Origin: Janthinobacterium sp. PAMC25594
GTDB taxonomy: Bacteria > Pseudomonadota > Gammaproteobacteria > Burkholderiales > Burkholderiaceae_D
Reading direction: 5' to 3'
NCBI RefSeq assembly: GCF_019443505.1
Contig: NZ_CP080377.1
Coordinates: 3,038,001-3,102,000, forward strand
DNA: 64,000 nt
Each line of letters begins with the position of its first letter. Position 1 is the stretch's first letter. Shown here one piece after another: positions 1-8,331 of the stretch. The notes below the pieces were generated by a model, which ran no database searches, was not told the DNA's origin, and worked only from the letters and a program-made list of their open reading frames with translations. The position numbers were made by a program, and so were the translations under genes.

Positions 1-252
1 GCCAACTTGGACGGCTCGAAAGTGACGGCGACGCAAGTGGCCGTGGCGCCGGCCGGCGCGGGCAACATCCCGTATCAGCTGGTCAAAGCCAACCCGGCCA
101 CGGGCAGCGGCGCCATGCAGGGCGTCAGCTACATCCAGCGCGTGGCCACCAGCGGCGGCGTGGCGCCAAGCAGCCCCTGCGGCATGGACACCGTTGGCAT
201 CAAGCAATGGGTGCCCTACCAGGCCGACTACATCTTCTGGAAAGCCGCATAA
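1..252 (+). CDS. C-terminal part of a DUF3455 domain protein (5' end outside window)
   Basis: The reading frame is open from base 1 and ends at a TAA at 250-252, so only the last 83 residues are visible. They contain a YIQR segment, a Gly-Gly-Val-Ala-Pro stretch, a lone Cys and a terminal VPYQADYIFW-type ending. This combination recalls the C-terminus of the DUF3455 family, which are small exported proteins of unknown function. No start or signal peptide can be assessed. The gene is followed directly by a long imperfect palindrome and then by an ECF sigma / anti-sigma pair; a regulatory link is possible but not shown. The family assignment is by eye and moderately sure. Confidence 0.6.
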   Translation, partial: ANLDGSKVTATQVAVAPAGAGNIPYQLVKANPATGSGAMQGVSYIQRVATSGGVAPSSPCGMDTVGIKQWVPYQADYIFWKAA

Positions 253-372
253 AACACCTATCAAAACCTACTGCGCGTCGGGATAGGCGGCCTGCGATGC
301 TCACCGTACTAGAGTACGGTTGCGCTTCTTAGCCACCTCTCCCTTCCGCTCGCTACGGTTTTGTTAGGCGTT
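253..372. repeat. Long imperfect palindrome (about 120 nt)
   Basis: The sequence right after the stop at 252 reads as an imperfect inverted repeat over its whole length. The tip is ACCGTACT/AGTACGGT around 303-320, and the outer ends (AACACCTATCAAAAC and its partner ending at 372) also pair. It could act as a large terminator-like hairpin or be a dispersed non-autonomous element. It has no poly-T tract that would mark a simple Rho-independent terminator. Confidence 0.65.
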
Positions 373-467
373 GTGAAACAGGAAAACAACGGTAGAAATT
401 CGGGTTTCTGGCCTATACTCGGCACTGAAAACTTGCTAACCGTCAACTCCAAACGATTGCGCCGACC

Positions 468-1025
468 TTGCCAGCCACAGCCGCCCCTTACGATTACGAT
501 GCCGCCCTGCGCGCCTGCGCCAGGGGCGAGCAGCAGGCATTGCACGGCCTGTACCAGCAGGAAAGCCGCTACCTGCTGGGGGTGGCCTTGCGCATCGTAC
601 GTCAGCGGGCCTTGGCCGAAGACGTGCTGCACGATGCCTTCCTGAATATCTGGCGCCGTGCCGGCAGCTTCGACGCCACGCGCGGCAGCGGCAAGGGCTG
701 GATCTATGTGGTGGTGCGGCACCAGGCACTGAACGTGGCGCGCGCCCGCGCCCATGAAGTATCGGCCGACGAGGATAGCGTGGAAACCCTGCTGCACCAA
801 CGCCAAGACGATGACGCCGGTGATGCCTACGCCCTGCAGGCGAACATGGGCAAGCTGCACGATTGCCTCGGTCATCTGGACGAACCCAAACGCAATAGCA
901 TTCTGTACGCCTACGTCGATGGCTGTACCCACAGCGAAATCGCGCAGCGCCTGCAAGCGCCGCTGGGAACCGTCAAGGCCTGGGTCAAGCGGGGCCTGGC
1001 CGCCTTGCGGGAGTGCATGGGATGA
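468..1025 (+). CDS. ECF-type RNA polymerase sigma factor (sigma-70 family, SigK-like)
   Basis: This 185-residue protein has the two-domain ECF layout. Region 2 lies around residues 20-90, with LYQQESRYLLGVALRIV followed by AEDVLHDAFLNIW. Region 4 lies around 125-183, ending in an HTH with HSEIAQRLQAPLGTVKAWVK. The start is TTG at 468: the frame is closed upstream by TGA at 426-428 and no ATG or GTG lies between. The stop overlaps the ATG of the next gene in an ATGA arrangement, so the pair is translationally coupled. The partner is an RskA-type anti-sigma factor, which fits a membrane-controlled stress regulon. Its targets are not visible; the upstream DUF3455 gene is a candidate by position only. 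Confidence 0.9.
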   Translation: MPATAAPYDYDAALRACARGEQQALHGLYQQESRYLLGVALRIVRQRALAEDVLHDAFLNIWRRAGSFDATRGSGKGWIYVVVRHQALNVARARAHEVSADEDSVETLLHQRQDDDAGDAYALQANMGKLHDCLGHLDEPKRNSILYAYVDGCTHSEIAQRLQAPLGTVKAWVKRGLAALRECMG

Positions 1026-1738
1026 TCGACAGCGATGAGCAATTACAACGGCTGGCCGGCGAATATGTACTGGGCACATTGGCGCTGGCCGAGCGCGCGG
1101 AAGTGGAACAGCGCTTGCCGCGCGACGCCGCCCTACGCGACGCCGTTGCTGCCTGGGAACAGCGCTTGCTGCCATTGACGACTTTGGCGCCGCCCGAAAC
1201 GCCCTCGGCGCAACTGTGGCCGCGCATCAGCGCCAGCCTGTTTACGCCGAACACAGTGCGGCAAGCGGGCGGCTGGCAGGCATGGTGGAACAGCCTGGCG
1301 TTCTGGAGGCTGCTGGCCGGCGGCGGTCTGGTGGCCACGGCCGCGCTGGCCGTGCTCGTTGCCGTGCAACTGCAAGCACCAGCCGGACCCGGCTACCTGG
1401 TCGTCCTGGTGGCGCCACAGGATAAATCGCCGGGCTGGATCGTGCAGGCGGGCGGACGCGGCGGCAAGAACCGCGACCTGAGCCTGATCCCGCTGGGACC
1501 AACCAATGTGCCGCAGCAAAAAGCCCTGCAATTCTGGACCAAAGGCAAGGATTGGGGCGCGCCTGTCTCGCTGGGTCTGGTCAAACCGGGGCAAAGCCTC
1601 AAGTTGACGTTGGACAAACTGCCGCCGCTGCAGCCGGAGCAACTGTTTGAAATCACGCTGGAACCGGCTACGGGTTCGCCCACGGGCAGGCCGACGGGGC
1701 CGGTGCTCTACATCGGCCGGGCCGTCAAGGTGATCTAG
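1022..1738 (+). CDS. Anti-sigma factor, RskA family
   Basis: The product of 238 residues begins with LAGEYVLGTL, the conserved opening of RskA/anti-sigma-K proteins. It has one predicted transmembrane helix around residues 97-120 (LLAGGGLVATAALAVLVAV) and a C-terminal periplasmic domain rich in Pro and Leu. The ATG at 1022 overlaps the sigma gene stop (ATGA); a GTG at 1013 is also in frame but less attractive. In this family the cytoplasmic N-terminus binds the cognate ECF sigma and release follows proteolysis; here that is inferred from gene pairing. It ends immediately before the convergent proC stop. Confidence 0.88.
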   Translation: MIDSDEQLQRLAGEYVLGTLALAERAEVEQRLPRDAALRDAVAAWEQRLLPLTTLAPPETPSAQLWPRISASLFTPNTVRQAGGWQAWWNSLAFWRLLAGGGLVATAALAVLVAVQLQAPAGPGYLVVLVAPQDKSPGWIVQAGGRGGKNRDLSLIPLGPTNVPQQKALQFWTKGKDWGAPVSLGLVKPGQSLKLTLDKLPPLQPEQLFEITLEPATGSPTGRPTGPVLYIGRAVKVI

Positions 1739-2569
1739 TTACTTGGACAGCTCATCCCCCATCTCGCGCCCGCGCTGCGCGGCCGCCTTGATGCCCTTGA
1801 CGATGGCCGCCTTCACGCCGCTCTCTTCCATGCTGGTGAGTGCCGCATACGTCGTGCCGCCCTTCGACGTGACGCGCTCGCGCAGCAAGGACACGGGTTC
1901 GCTGGAGTTGGCCGCCAGCTGCGCCGCCCCCGTAAACGTGGCGATCGCCAGCTGCGTGCCCTGCTCGGGCGTGAGACCCAGTTCGGCGGCCGCCTGCTGC
2001 ATCGCTTCGATAAAGTAAAACACATAGGCGGGACCGCTGCCGGACACGGCCGTCACAGGGTCGATCTTCGCTTCGTCATCGAGCCAGACGGTCTGGCCGA
2101 CGGCGCGCAGGATGGCGTCCGCTGTCTTTTTCTGTTCGTCGCTGACGCCGCTGCTGGCCACCATGCCCGTGATGCCCATGCCGATCAGGGCCGGAGTATT
2201 CGGCATGCAACGCACGATGGAAGAATAATCACCGAGCCAGCGCGACAGGTCTTGCGCGCGGATGCCGGCGGCGATCGACAGGATCAATGGCGCCCGCTCG
2301 CCGTCGAGGAAGGGCAGCAATTGGGCCGCCACTTCGCGCATGCTTTGCGGCTTGACGGCCAGCACGATCACGTCCACGCCGCGCAGCGCTTCACCGGCGG
2401 CAGTGGCCGTCGTGACGCCGAATTGCGCCTGCAATTTTTCCAGCGCGGGCGCATGGGGGTCGATCACGTGGATGTTGCCGCCCAGGGTCAGCTTGCCCGC
2501 CAGGCCGGCGATCAGGGCGGCGGCCATATTGCCGCCGCCTACAAATGCGATATTCAATTCTGTCGTCAT
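1739..2569 (-). CDS. proC: Pyrroline-5-carboxylate reductase
   Basis: This 276-residue enzyme catalyses the last step of proline synthesis, NAD(P)H-dependent reduction of 1-pyrroline-5-carboxylate. The N-terminal Rossmann motif is FVGGGNMAAALIAGL. The C-terminal dimerisation domain carries the family signature AVSGSGPAYVFYFIEAM and the SKGGTT segment. The chosen ATG at 2569 has GGAAGA just upstream and matches the usual family start; an upstream in-frame extension to 2587 has no such support. It lies 18 nt downstream of yggS in the same direction, the common yggS-proC pair found next to pilT in beta- and gammaproteobacteria. Confidence 0.96.
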   Translation of the reverse strand: MTTELNIAFVGGGNMAAALIAGLAGKLTLGGNIHVIDPHAPALEKLQAQFGVTTATAAGEALRGVDVIVLAVKPQSMREVAAQLLPFLDGERAPLILSIAAGIRAQDLSRWLGDYSSIVRCMPNTPALIGMGITGMVASSGVSDEQKKTADAILRAVGQTVWLDDEAKIDPVTAVSGSGPAYVFYFIEAMQQAAAELGLTPEQGTQLAIATFTGAAQLAANSSEPVSLLRERVTSKGGTTYAALTSMEESGVKAAIVKGIKAAAQRGREMGDELSK

Positions 2570-2587
2570 GGTGATTCTTCCATTCAA

Positions 2588-3298
2588 TCAGTGAGAGTAA
2601 TTACGGGAACCGAAGATGGCGCTGCCCACGCGCACGATGGTGGCGCCCTCGAGCACGGCGGCGCGCAAGTCGGCCGACATGCCCATCGACAAGGTGTCGA
2701 GCTCCAGGCCTTCGGCCTGCAATTGTTGGTACAGCACGCGCAATTGCGCAAAGGCGCGGCGCTGGAGGGCGACATCCGTTTCCGGCTCGGGAATCGCCAT
2801 CAGGCCGCGCAAGCGCATGCGGGGCAGTTGCGCCACGGCGCGCGCCAGCGCCGGCAAGTCAAATGGCGTCACGCCGCTCTTGCTCGCTTCGCCGCTGATA
2901 TTGACTTGCAGGCAGATATTCAGGTCCGGCAAGCCGGCCGGGCGCTGCTCGGACAGCCGGACGGCGATCTTTTCCCGCTCCACCGTGTGCACCCAATCGA
3001 AGTGCTCGGCGATGGGGCGCGTCTTGTTGCTCTGGATGGGGCCGATGAAGTGCCATGCCGGGACGTGCTGCGGTGCGGCCTCCTTCACAAAGGCGATCTT
3101 GTCGAGCGCTTCCTGCAGATAATTTTCGCCAAACGCCGCCTGGCCCGCGCGCATGGCTGCCAGCACGGCGTCCGCGCCGAAGGTTTTTGACACGGCCAGC
3201 AGGGTCACGTCGCCAGGGGCGCGCTGCGCCTCAGCGGCGGCCTGCGCAATACTGTCGCGCACGGCTTGCAAGTTCTGTTCGATTGTGGACATAATCAT
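2588..3298 (-). CDS. yggS: YggS family PLP homeostasis protein
   Basis: The product of about 236 residues is a single-domain, fold-type III PLP-binding protein (PLPBP/YggS family). These proteins have no known enzymatic activity and buffer cellular pyridoxal phosphate. Visible marks are LLAVSKTFGAD with the PLP-binding Lys near residue 38, the FGENYLQEA segment, the WHFIGPIQSNKTR motif and the C-terminal LSMGMSADLRAAVLEG with VRVGSAIFG. Two in-frame ATGs (3298 and 3292) are both possible; neither has a strong ribosome site. It forms an operon with proC and is divergent from pilT across about 64 nt. Confidence 0.95.
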   Translation of the reverse strand: MIMSTIEQNLQAVRDSIAQAAAEAQRAPGDVTLLAVSKTFGADAVLAAMRAGQAAFGENYLQEALDKIAFVKEAAPQHVPAWHFIGPIQSNKTRPIAEHFDWVHTVEREKIAVRLSEQRPAGLPDLNICLQVNISGEASKSGVTPFDLPALARAVAQLPRMRLRGLMAIPEPETDVALQRRAFAQLRVLYQQLQAEGLELDTLSMGMSADLRAAVLEGATIVRVGSAIFGSRNYSH

Positions 3299-3362
3299 TT
3301 TCTAGTGTATAGGGGCGGCGGCACAGTGCGCCAGCCCATCAATGCAGGCACAGGGATTATAA

Positions 3363-4406
3363 ATGGACATCTCCGAATTACTCGCTTTCTCCGTCAGCAA
3401 CAAGGCTTCCGACTTGCACCTGTCTTCCGGCCTGCCGCCGATGATACGGGTCCATGGCGACGTGCGCCGCCTGAACGTGGCGCCGCTCGAGCACAAGGAA
3501 GTGCACAGCATGATCTACGACATCATGAACGACAGCCAGCGCAAGGCCTATGAAGAAGCGCTGGAATGCGATTTTTCGTTCGAGATTCCCGGCCTGGCCC
3601 GTTTCCGCGTCAACGCCTACAACCAGGAACGGGGTGCTTCGGCCGTGCTGCGCACGATTCCCTCGAAAGTGCTGAGTCTGGAAGAACTGAACGCGCCGCG
3701 CATATTCGGCGAGCTGGCCATGCGCCCACGGGGACTCGTGCTGGTGACGGGGCCGACGGGTTCGGGCAAGTCGACCACCCTGGCGGCGATGGTGAACCAC
3801 GTCAACGAACGCCTGAACCACCATATTCTGACCATCGAAGACCCGATCGAATTCGTGCATGAACCGAAAAAATGCCTGATCAACCAGCGCGAAGTCGGGT
3901 CGCATACGCATTCGTTCAGCAACGCGCTGCGCTCGGCCCTGCGCGAAGACCCGGACGTGATTTTAGTGGGCGAATTGCGCGACCTGGAAACCATCCGCCT
4001 GGCGCTGACGGCGGCCGAGACGGGCCACCTGGTGTTCGGCACCCTGCACACCTCGTCGGCGGCGAAGTCGATCGACCGCATCATCGACGTCTTCCCCGCC
4101 GAGGAAAAGGAAATGGTGCGCGCCATGCTGTCCGAATCCTTGCAAGCCGTCATTTCACAGAACTTGCTCAAAACCAAAGATGGCGCGGGCCGCGTGGCCG
4201 CGCATGAAATCATGCTGGCCACGCCGGCCGTGCGCAACCTGATCCGCGAAGCAAAAGTGGCGCAGATGTATTCAGCCATCCAGACGGGCAGCAATGTCGG
4301 CATGCAGACCCTGGACCAGTGCCTGTCCGACCTGGTGCGGCGCGGCACGATTACGGCGGAGACGGCCCGCGCGGCCGCCAAGGTTCCCGAAAACTTCCCC
4401 GGATAA
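3363..4406 (+). CDS. pilT: Type IV pilus retraction ATPase PilT
   Basis: The 347-residue product is a hexameric secretion ATPase that powers type IV pilus retraction at the inner membrane. An N-terminal PAS-like domain (about 1-100, DLHLSSGLPPMIRVHGD) precedes a RecA-like core. The Walker A GPTGSGKST is at residues 130-138, the Asp box is TIEDPIEFVH, the Walker B-type segment is VILVGELRD, and the His box is HLVFGTLHTSSA. The AIRNLIRE-like motif needed for retraction is present as AVRNLIREAK. Length and motif order are those of typical PilT. It is followed after 4 nt by pilU. Confidence 0.97.
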   Translation: MDISELLAFSVSNKASDLHLSSGLPPMIRVHGDVRRLNVAPLEHKEVHSMIYDIMNDSQRKAYEEALECDFSFEIPGLARFRVNAYNQERGASAVLRTIPSKVLSLEELNAPRIFGELAMRPRGLVLVTGPTGSGKSTTLAAMVNHVNERLNHHILTIEDPIEFVHEPKKCLINQREVGSHTHSFSNALRSALREDPDVILVGELRDLETIRLALTAAETGHLVFGTLHTSSAAKSIDRIIDVFPAEEKEMVRAMLSESLQAVISQNLLKTKDGAGRVAAHEIMLATPAVRNLIREAKVAQMYSAIQTGSNVGMQTLDQCLSDLVRRGTITAETARAAAKVPENFPG

Positions 4407-4410
4407 GCCC

Positions 4411-5550
4411 ATGCAGACCAACCACGAACACGATGGCGCCATGCACGCGCTGCTGGCGCAGATGCGCGCACGGGGCGGCTCGGACCTGTTCATCACGGCC
4501 GGCTTTCCGCCCGCCATCAAGCTCGACGGCAAGCTGATGCCGCTGGCGGGCGCCGCGCTCGATGCGCAGCAGGCGGCCGGCTACGTGCGCGCCGTCATGA
4601 ACGAACGCCAGGCGGCCGAGTTCGCGTCCAGCCGCGAAGCCAATTTCGCCATCAGCCCGGACGGCCTCGGCCGTTTCCGCGTGTCCGCCTTCGTGCAGAT
4701 GGGCCAGGCAGGCATGGTCTTGCGATTGATCAATACCGCCATCCCCACCCTCGATGGATTGGGCCTGCCCGCCATCCTGCAAGACATCGTGATGAGCAAG
4801 CGGGGCCTCGTCATCATGGTGGGCGCCACGGGCTGCGGCAAGTCGACCACCTTGGCCGCCATGCTGGGCCACCGCAACGCGCACAGCCACGGCCACATCA
4901 TCACCATCGAAGACCCCGTGGAATTCATCCATCCGCACGGCAACTGCATCGTCACCCAGCGCGAGGTGGGCGTCGATACGGATGACTGGGCCACGGCCCT
5001 GAAAAACACCCTGCGCCAGGCGCCCGACGTGATCCAGATCGGCGAGATCCGCGACCGCGAGACCATGGACCACGCCATCGCATTCGCCGAGACGGGCCAT
5101 CTGTGCCTGGCGACCCTGCACGCGAACAACGCCAACCAGGCGCTGGACCGCATCATCAATTTCTTCCCCGAAGAGCGGCGCCAGCAACTGCTGATGGATC
5201 TGTCGCTCAATTTGAAGGGCATGATTTCGCAGCGGCTGATCCCCAACAAGGAAGGCGGCGGGCGCAAGGCGGCGCTGGAAATCCTGCTCAATTCGCCGCT
5301 GATGAGCGACCTGATCTTCAAGGGCCAGGTGCACGAGATCAAGGAGCTGATGAAAAAATCGCGCGAGCACGGCATGCAGACGTTCGACCAGGCCCTGTTC
5401 GACCTGCACGAAGCGGGCGCCATCAGCCATGAAGACGCGCTGCGCAATGCCGATTCCGTCAACGACCTGCGCCTGGCGATCAAGCTCAAGGGCGCAACGG
5501 CGCCGGAACCGGCCCCGCAAACGGGCGCCACCACACTGGGACTCCTCTGA
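4411..5550 (+). CDS. pilU: PilT-like accessory retraction ATPase PilU
   Basis: This 379-residue ATPase is a PilT paralogue that assists pilus retraction, usually working with PilT. The N-terminal part has DLFITAGFPPAIKLDGKL. The Walker A GATGCGKST lies at residues 138-146, followed by TIEDPVEFIHPHG, the Walker B region VIQIGEIRDRETM and the His box HLCLATLHANNA. The PilU-type GMQTFDQALFDL segment and a variable Pro/Ala-rich tail are at the C-terminus. The ATG at 4411 lies 4 nt after the pilT stop; reading frames extending further upstream overlap pilT and are rejected. Confidence 0.95.
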   Translation: MQTNHEHDGAMHALLAQMRARGGSDLFITAGFPPAIKLDGKLMPLAGAALDAQQAAGYVRAVMNERQAAEFASSREANFAISPDGLGRFRVSAFVQMGQAGMVLRLINTAIPTLDGLGLPAILQDIVMSKRGLVIMVGATGCGKSTTLAAMLGHRNAHSHGHIITIEDPVEFIHPHGNCIVTQREVGVDTDDWATALKNTLRQAPDVIQIGEIRDRETMDHAIAFAETGHLCLATLHANNANQALDRIINFFPEERRQQLLMDLSLNLKGMISQRLIPNKEGGGRKAALEILLNSPLMSDLIFKGQVHEIKELMKKSREHGMQTFDQALFDLHEAGAISHEDALRNADSVNDLRLAIKLKGATAPEPAPQTGATTLGLL

Positions 5551-5551
5551 C

Positions 5552-6037
5552 ATGAGCAACATCCACGATTTCCAGGCCGATGCGCTGGACGGCACGCCGG
5601 TCGACCTGGCACGCTACAAGGGCAAGGTACTACTGATCGTCAACACGGCCAGCGCCTGCGGTTTCACGCCGCAATACCAGGGCCTGGAAGCGCTGTACCG
5701 CGAATTTCACGACCAAGGCCTGGTCGTGCTGGGTTTTCCCTGCAATCAATTCCGCCAACAGGAACCGGGCTCGAACGGGGAAATCAAAACCTTTTGCGAG
5801 AAAAACTTCGGCGTCACCTTTCCCCTGTTTGCCAAGATCGACGTGAATGGTCCGCATACCCATCCCGTATTTGCGCAATTAAAACAGGCGGCGCCCGGCA
5901 TATTCGGCACGCAGTCGATCAAATGGAATTTCACCAAGTTTTTAGTGCGCAAGGATGGCAGCGTATTTCGCCGCTACGCGACGGCCAGCAAACCGGCCAG
6001 CCTGGCGGCCGACATTCGGCAATTGCTACAGGAATAG
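5552..6037 (+). CDS. Glutathione peroxidase family thiol peroxidase
   Basis: The 161-residue product is a cytosolic, Cys-type peroxidase of the GPx/BtuE family that reduces H2O2 or lipid hydroperoxides. The peroxidatic Cys lies in NTASACGFTPQYQGLE. The FPCNQFRQQEPG segment and the KWNFTKFLV segment supply the conserved Gln/Trp/Asn tetrad residues. A further Cys in KTFCEKNF is placed like the resolving Cys of thioredoxin-dependent members. No selenocysteine codon is involved. The ATG follows the pilU stop by one base, so it is probably co-transcribed with pilTU, though its role need not be related. Confidence 0.93.
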   Translation: MSNIHDFQADALDGTPVDLARYKGKVLLIVNTASACGFTPQYQGLEALYREFHDQGLVVLGFPCNQFRQQEPGSNGEIKTFCEKNFGVTFPLFAKIDVNGPHTHPVFAQLKQAAPGIFGTQSIKWNFTKFLVRKDGSVFRRYATASKPASLAADIRQLLQE

Positions 6038-6147
6038 CAATTCGATGGTTTGATTTAAAACAACAAACAATGAAATCAAGCTATCCGTATTTATTTCATA
6101 CTTGATATCAATATTGTGTTTCCAATAGCAAATTTCGGTGATAATGT

Positions 6148-8331
6148 TTGCATAATTATTCGCAGATATCGATCAAAAAACGATGCCAGTCTTTGGGAAA
6201 ATATTATCTTCATGGATGCGGATGGGAATTTATTCCCGCCTCTTTCTTCCTATTTTTTTTCCTGATACTCGCCGTTTCCGCCGTTCGCTATCACGCCCTG
6301 CTCGGTACGGAAACGGCGCTGGCCAAGGCGCGCTACCAGAGCGATGCGCGGCAACTCGACCTGTTCCTGGCCAATAGCGTGCTGCCGCTGGCCGTGCACG
6401 CGGACAGACACGCGATGCATGACAGCGTGCGCCAGGTGCTGCGCAGCGCCCTGCCGCTGAACCGCAGCCTCGCCTCCGCGCGCTGGGATACGGCTGACGG
6501 GCATGTCGAAGTGCTGGCCGACAGCAAGCCTGGCGACACACTGGCCACGGTGCCCGCGTGGTTCGCGCGCCTGGCCGGCATCAATGCCATCCGCAGCCGC
6601 CTGACGGTGGCGCTGCCGGACGGCGGCGACGGCATCCTCGCCCTGCACTACACGCCCGGACTGCCACTGGCGCAAGTGTGGCAGCGGGTGCGCGAGCAAG
6701 CCATCCTCAGCGGCATCAATATCGTGCTGGTCTTCCTGCTGCTGGGCTTGATCCTGGCCACGCACCGCCGCTTGCTGGCGCGGCTGGTGCAAGCGACCGA
6801 CCGCTTCCGCGAAGGCAACTTCGCCGTGCGGCTGGCAACCGGCGCCACGCCCGAAGCACAAGCCGTGTCGCACTCGTTCAACAGCATGGCCGGCGATGTC
6901 GAAGAGCTGTTGACGTCGCTCAAGACCAGCCAGCGCCAGCTGGGCGAACAACTGAACGAAACCGTGCACATGCAGCAGGCGCTGCAAAAACTGTCATGGC
7001 AAAACTACAATGATGTGCTGACGGGCTTGCCCAACCGTGCCGCGCTGGCCGCCCGCTTCGAACAGGAACTGTTCCTGGCGCGCGAACGCCAGCGCCTGCT
7101 GGCCGTCTGTCTGTTCGACCTCGACCACTTCCAGGCCATCAACGACCGTTACGGCGCCGAAGCGGGCGATGAAATCCTCAAGCAGGTGGCGGGCCGCCTG
7201 CACGATTTTACGGGCCAGGTCCATTACGCGGCGCGCCTGGGCGGCGATGAATTCGTCATGCTGCTGTGCGGCCAGGCCAATATCGCCAGCATCGAACAGA
7301 ACGTCACGCAATTGCTGCAGGAACTGAGCCGCCCCTACCAGTGCGACCAGCAGGCGCTGCACATGACGGCCAGCGCCGGCATCGCCGTCTATGCGGGCAA
7401 GGACTTGAATACGGAAAGCCTGCTGCGCCACGCCGACCACGCCGTCTACCAGGCGAAATTGACGGGGCGCAACCAGTATCACTTCTTCGACACCAACCTC
7501 GACGAAGAAGTACGCACCCACCACAACCAGCGCACGGAAGTGCGCCAGGCCCTGATCAACGGCGAACTGCGGCTGTACTACCAGCCCAAGGTGAACATGC
7601 GCGCCGGCACCGTGGTGGGCATGGAAGCGCTGCTGCGCTGGCAGCATGCGCGCCGCGACGTGCTGGCGCCGGCGCAATTCCTGCCGCTGGTGGAGCAGAC
7701 GGACCTGATCATCGACATCGGCGAATGGGTGCTGCGCCAGGCCCTGTGGCAGATGCAGCGCTGGAGCGCGGTCGGCAAGCACTGGGTGGTCAGCGTGAAC
7801 ATCGCGGCGCGCCACTTCCAGCAACCGGATTTCGTCTCGCGTCTGGAGACCATCCTCGGCGAGTTTCCCGGCGTGTGCGCCAGCATGCTGGAACTGGAAA
7901 TCCTCGAATCGTCGGCCCTGCACGACATCGAGGACGTGCGCCGCATCATCCGCGCCTGCCAGGCGCTGGGCATCACGTTCGCGCTCGACGATTTCGGCAC
8001 CGGCTATTCGTCGATGTCGTATTTGAAGCGCCTGCCGGCGAACATCGTCAAGATCGACCAGAGCTTCGTGCGCAACATGCTCAACGACCGCGACGACCTG
8101 CACCTGGTGCGCGCCGTCATCGGCCTGGCCCGTTCATTCAGCCTGACGGTGATCGCCGAAGGCGTGGAAAGCGTCGAACATGGCGCGCGCCTGATCCAGC
8201 TGGGCTGCGACCTGGCGCAAGGCTACGGCATCGCCCGCCCCATGCCGGCCGACGCCGTGCTGGAGTGGGCGCACAATTTCATCCCGGCGCCGCAATGGAA
8301 AACTGCGCAATACAGCGAAGTGTCTATTTGA
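6148..8331 (+). CDS. LapD-like GGDEF-EAL c-di-GMP protein with periplasmic sensor
   Basis: The 727-residue inner-membrane protein has a first membrane helix (about 29-47), a periplasmic domain of about 140 residues, a second helix (about 186-208) and a HAMP linker. GGDEF (about 285-445) and EAL (about 465-715) domains follow. This is the layout of the LapD/MoxY-N group. GGDEF is intact (LGGDEF near 364-370) but the product-inhibition RxxD is replaced (GQVH). The EAL domain keeps MEALLRW at 492, the Asn, the DDFGTGYS at 614, VKID and AEGVES, so a working phosphodiesterase is likely. The start is TTG at 6148 or TTG at 6193, both with weak ribosome sites; upstream 110 nt are AT-rich. The 3' end overlaps the convergent glcF by 8 nt. 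Nearness to pilTU suggests a link to motility or adhesion. Confidence 0.88.
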   Translation: MHNYSQISIKKRCQSLGKYYLHGCGWEFIPASFFLFFFLILAVSAVRYHALLGTETALAKARYQSDARQLDLFLANSVLPLAVHADRHAMHDSVRQVLRSALPLNRSLASARWDTADGHVEVLADSKPGDTLATVPAWFARLAGINAIRSRLTVALPDGGDGILALHYTPGLPLAQVWQRVREQAILSGINIVLVFLLLGLILATHRRLLARLVQATDRFREGNFAVRLATGATPEAQAVSHSFNSMAGDVEELLTSLKTSQRQLGEQLNETVHMQQALQKLSWQNYNDVLTGLPNRAALAARFEQELFLARERQRLLAVCLFDLDHFQAINDRYGAEAGDEILKQVAGRLHDFTGQVHYAARLGGDEFVMLLCGQANIASIEQNVTQLLQELSRPYQCDQQALHMTASAGIAVYAGKDLNTESLLRHADHAVYQAKLTGRNQYHFFDTNLDEEVRTHHNQRTEVRQALINGELRLYYQPKVNMRAGTVVGMEALLRWQHARRDVLAPAQFLPLVEQTDLIIDIGEWVLRQALWQMQRWSAVGKHWVVSVNIAARHFQQPDFVSRLETILGEFPGVCASMLELEILESSALHDIEDVRRIIRACQALGITFALDDFGTGYSSMSYLKRLPANIVKIDQSFVRNMLNDRDDLHLVRAVIGLARSFSLTVIAEGVESVEHGARLIQLGCDLAQGYGIARPMPADAVLEWAHNFIPAPQWKTAQYSEVSI

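Noticed and set aside
4351..5595. Minus-strand open frame of 414 codons
   Set aside because: It lies antisense to pilU, which has clear ATPase motifs; the product composition is that of a shadow frame.
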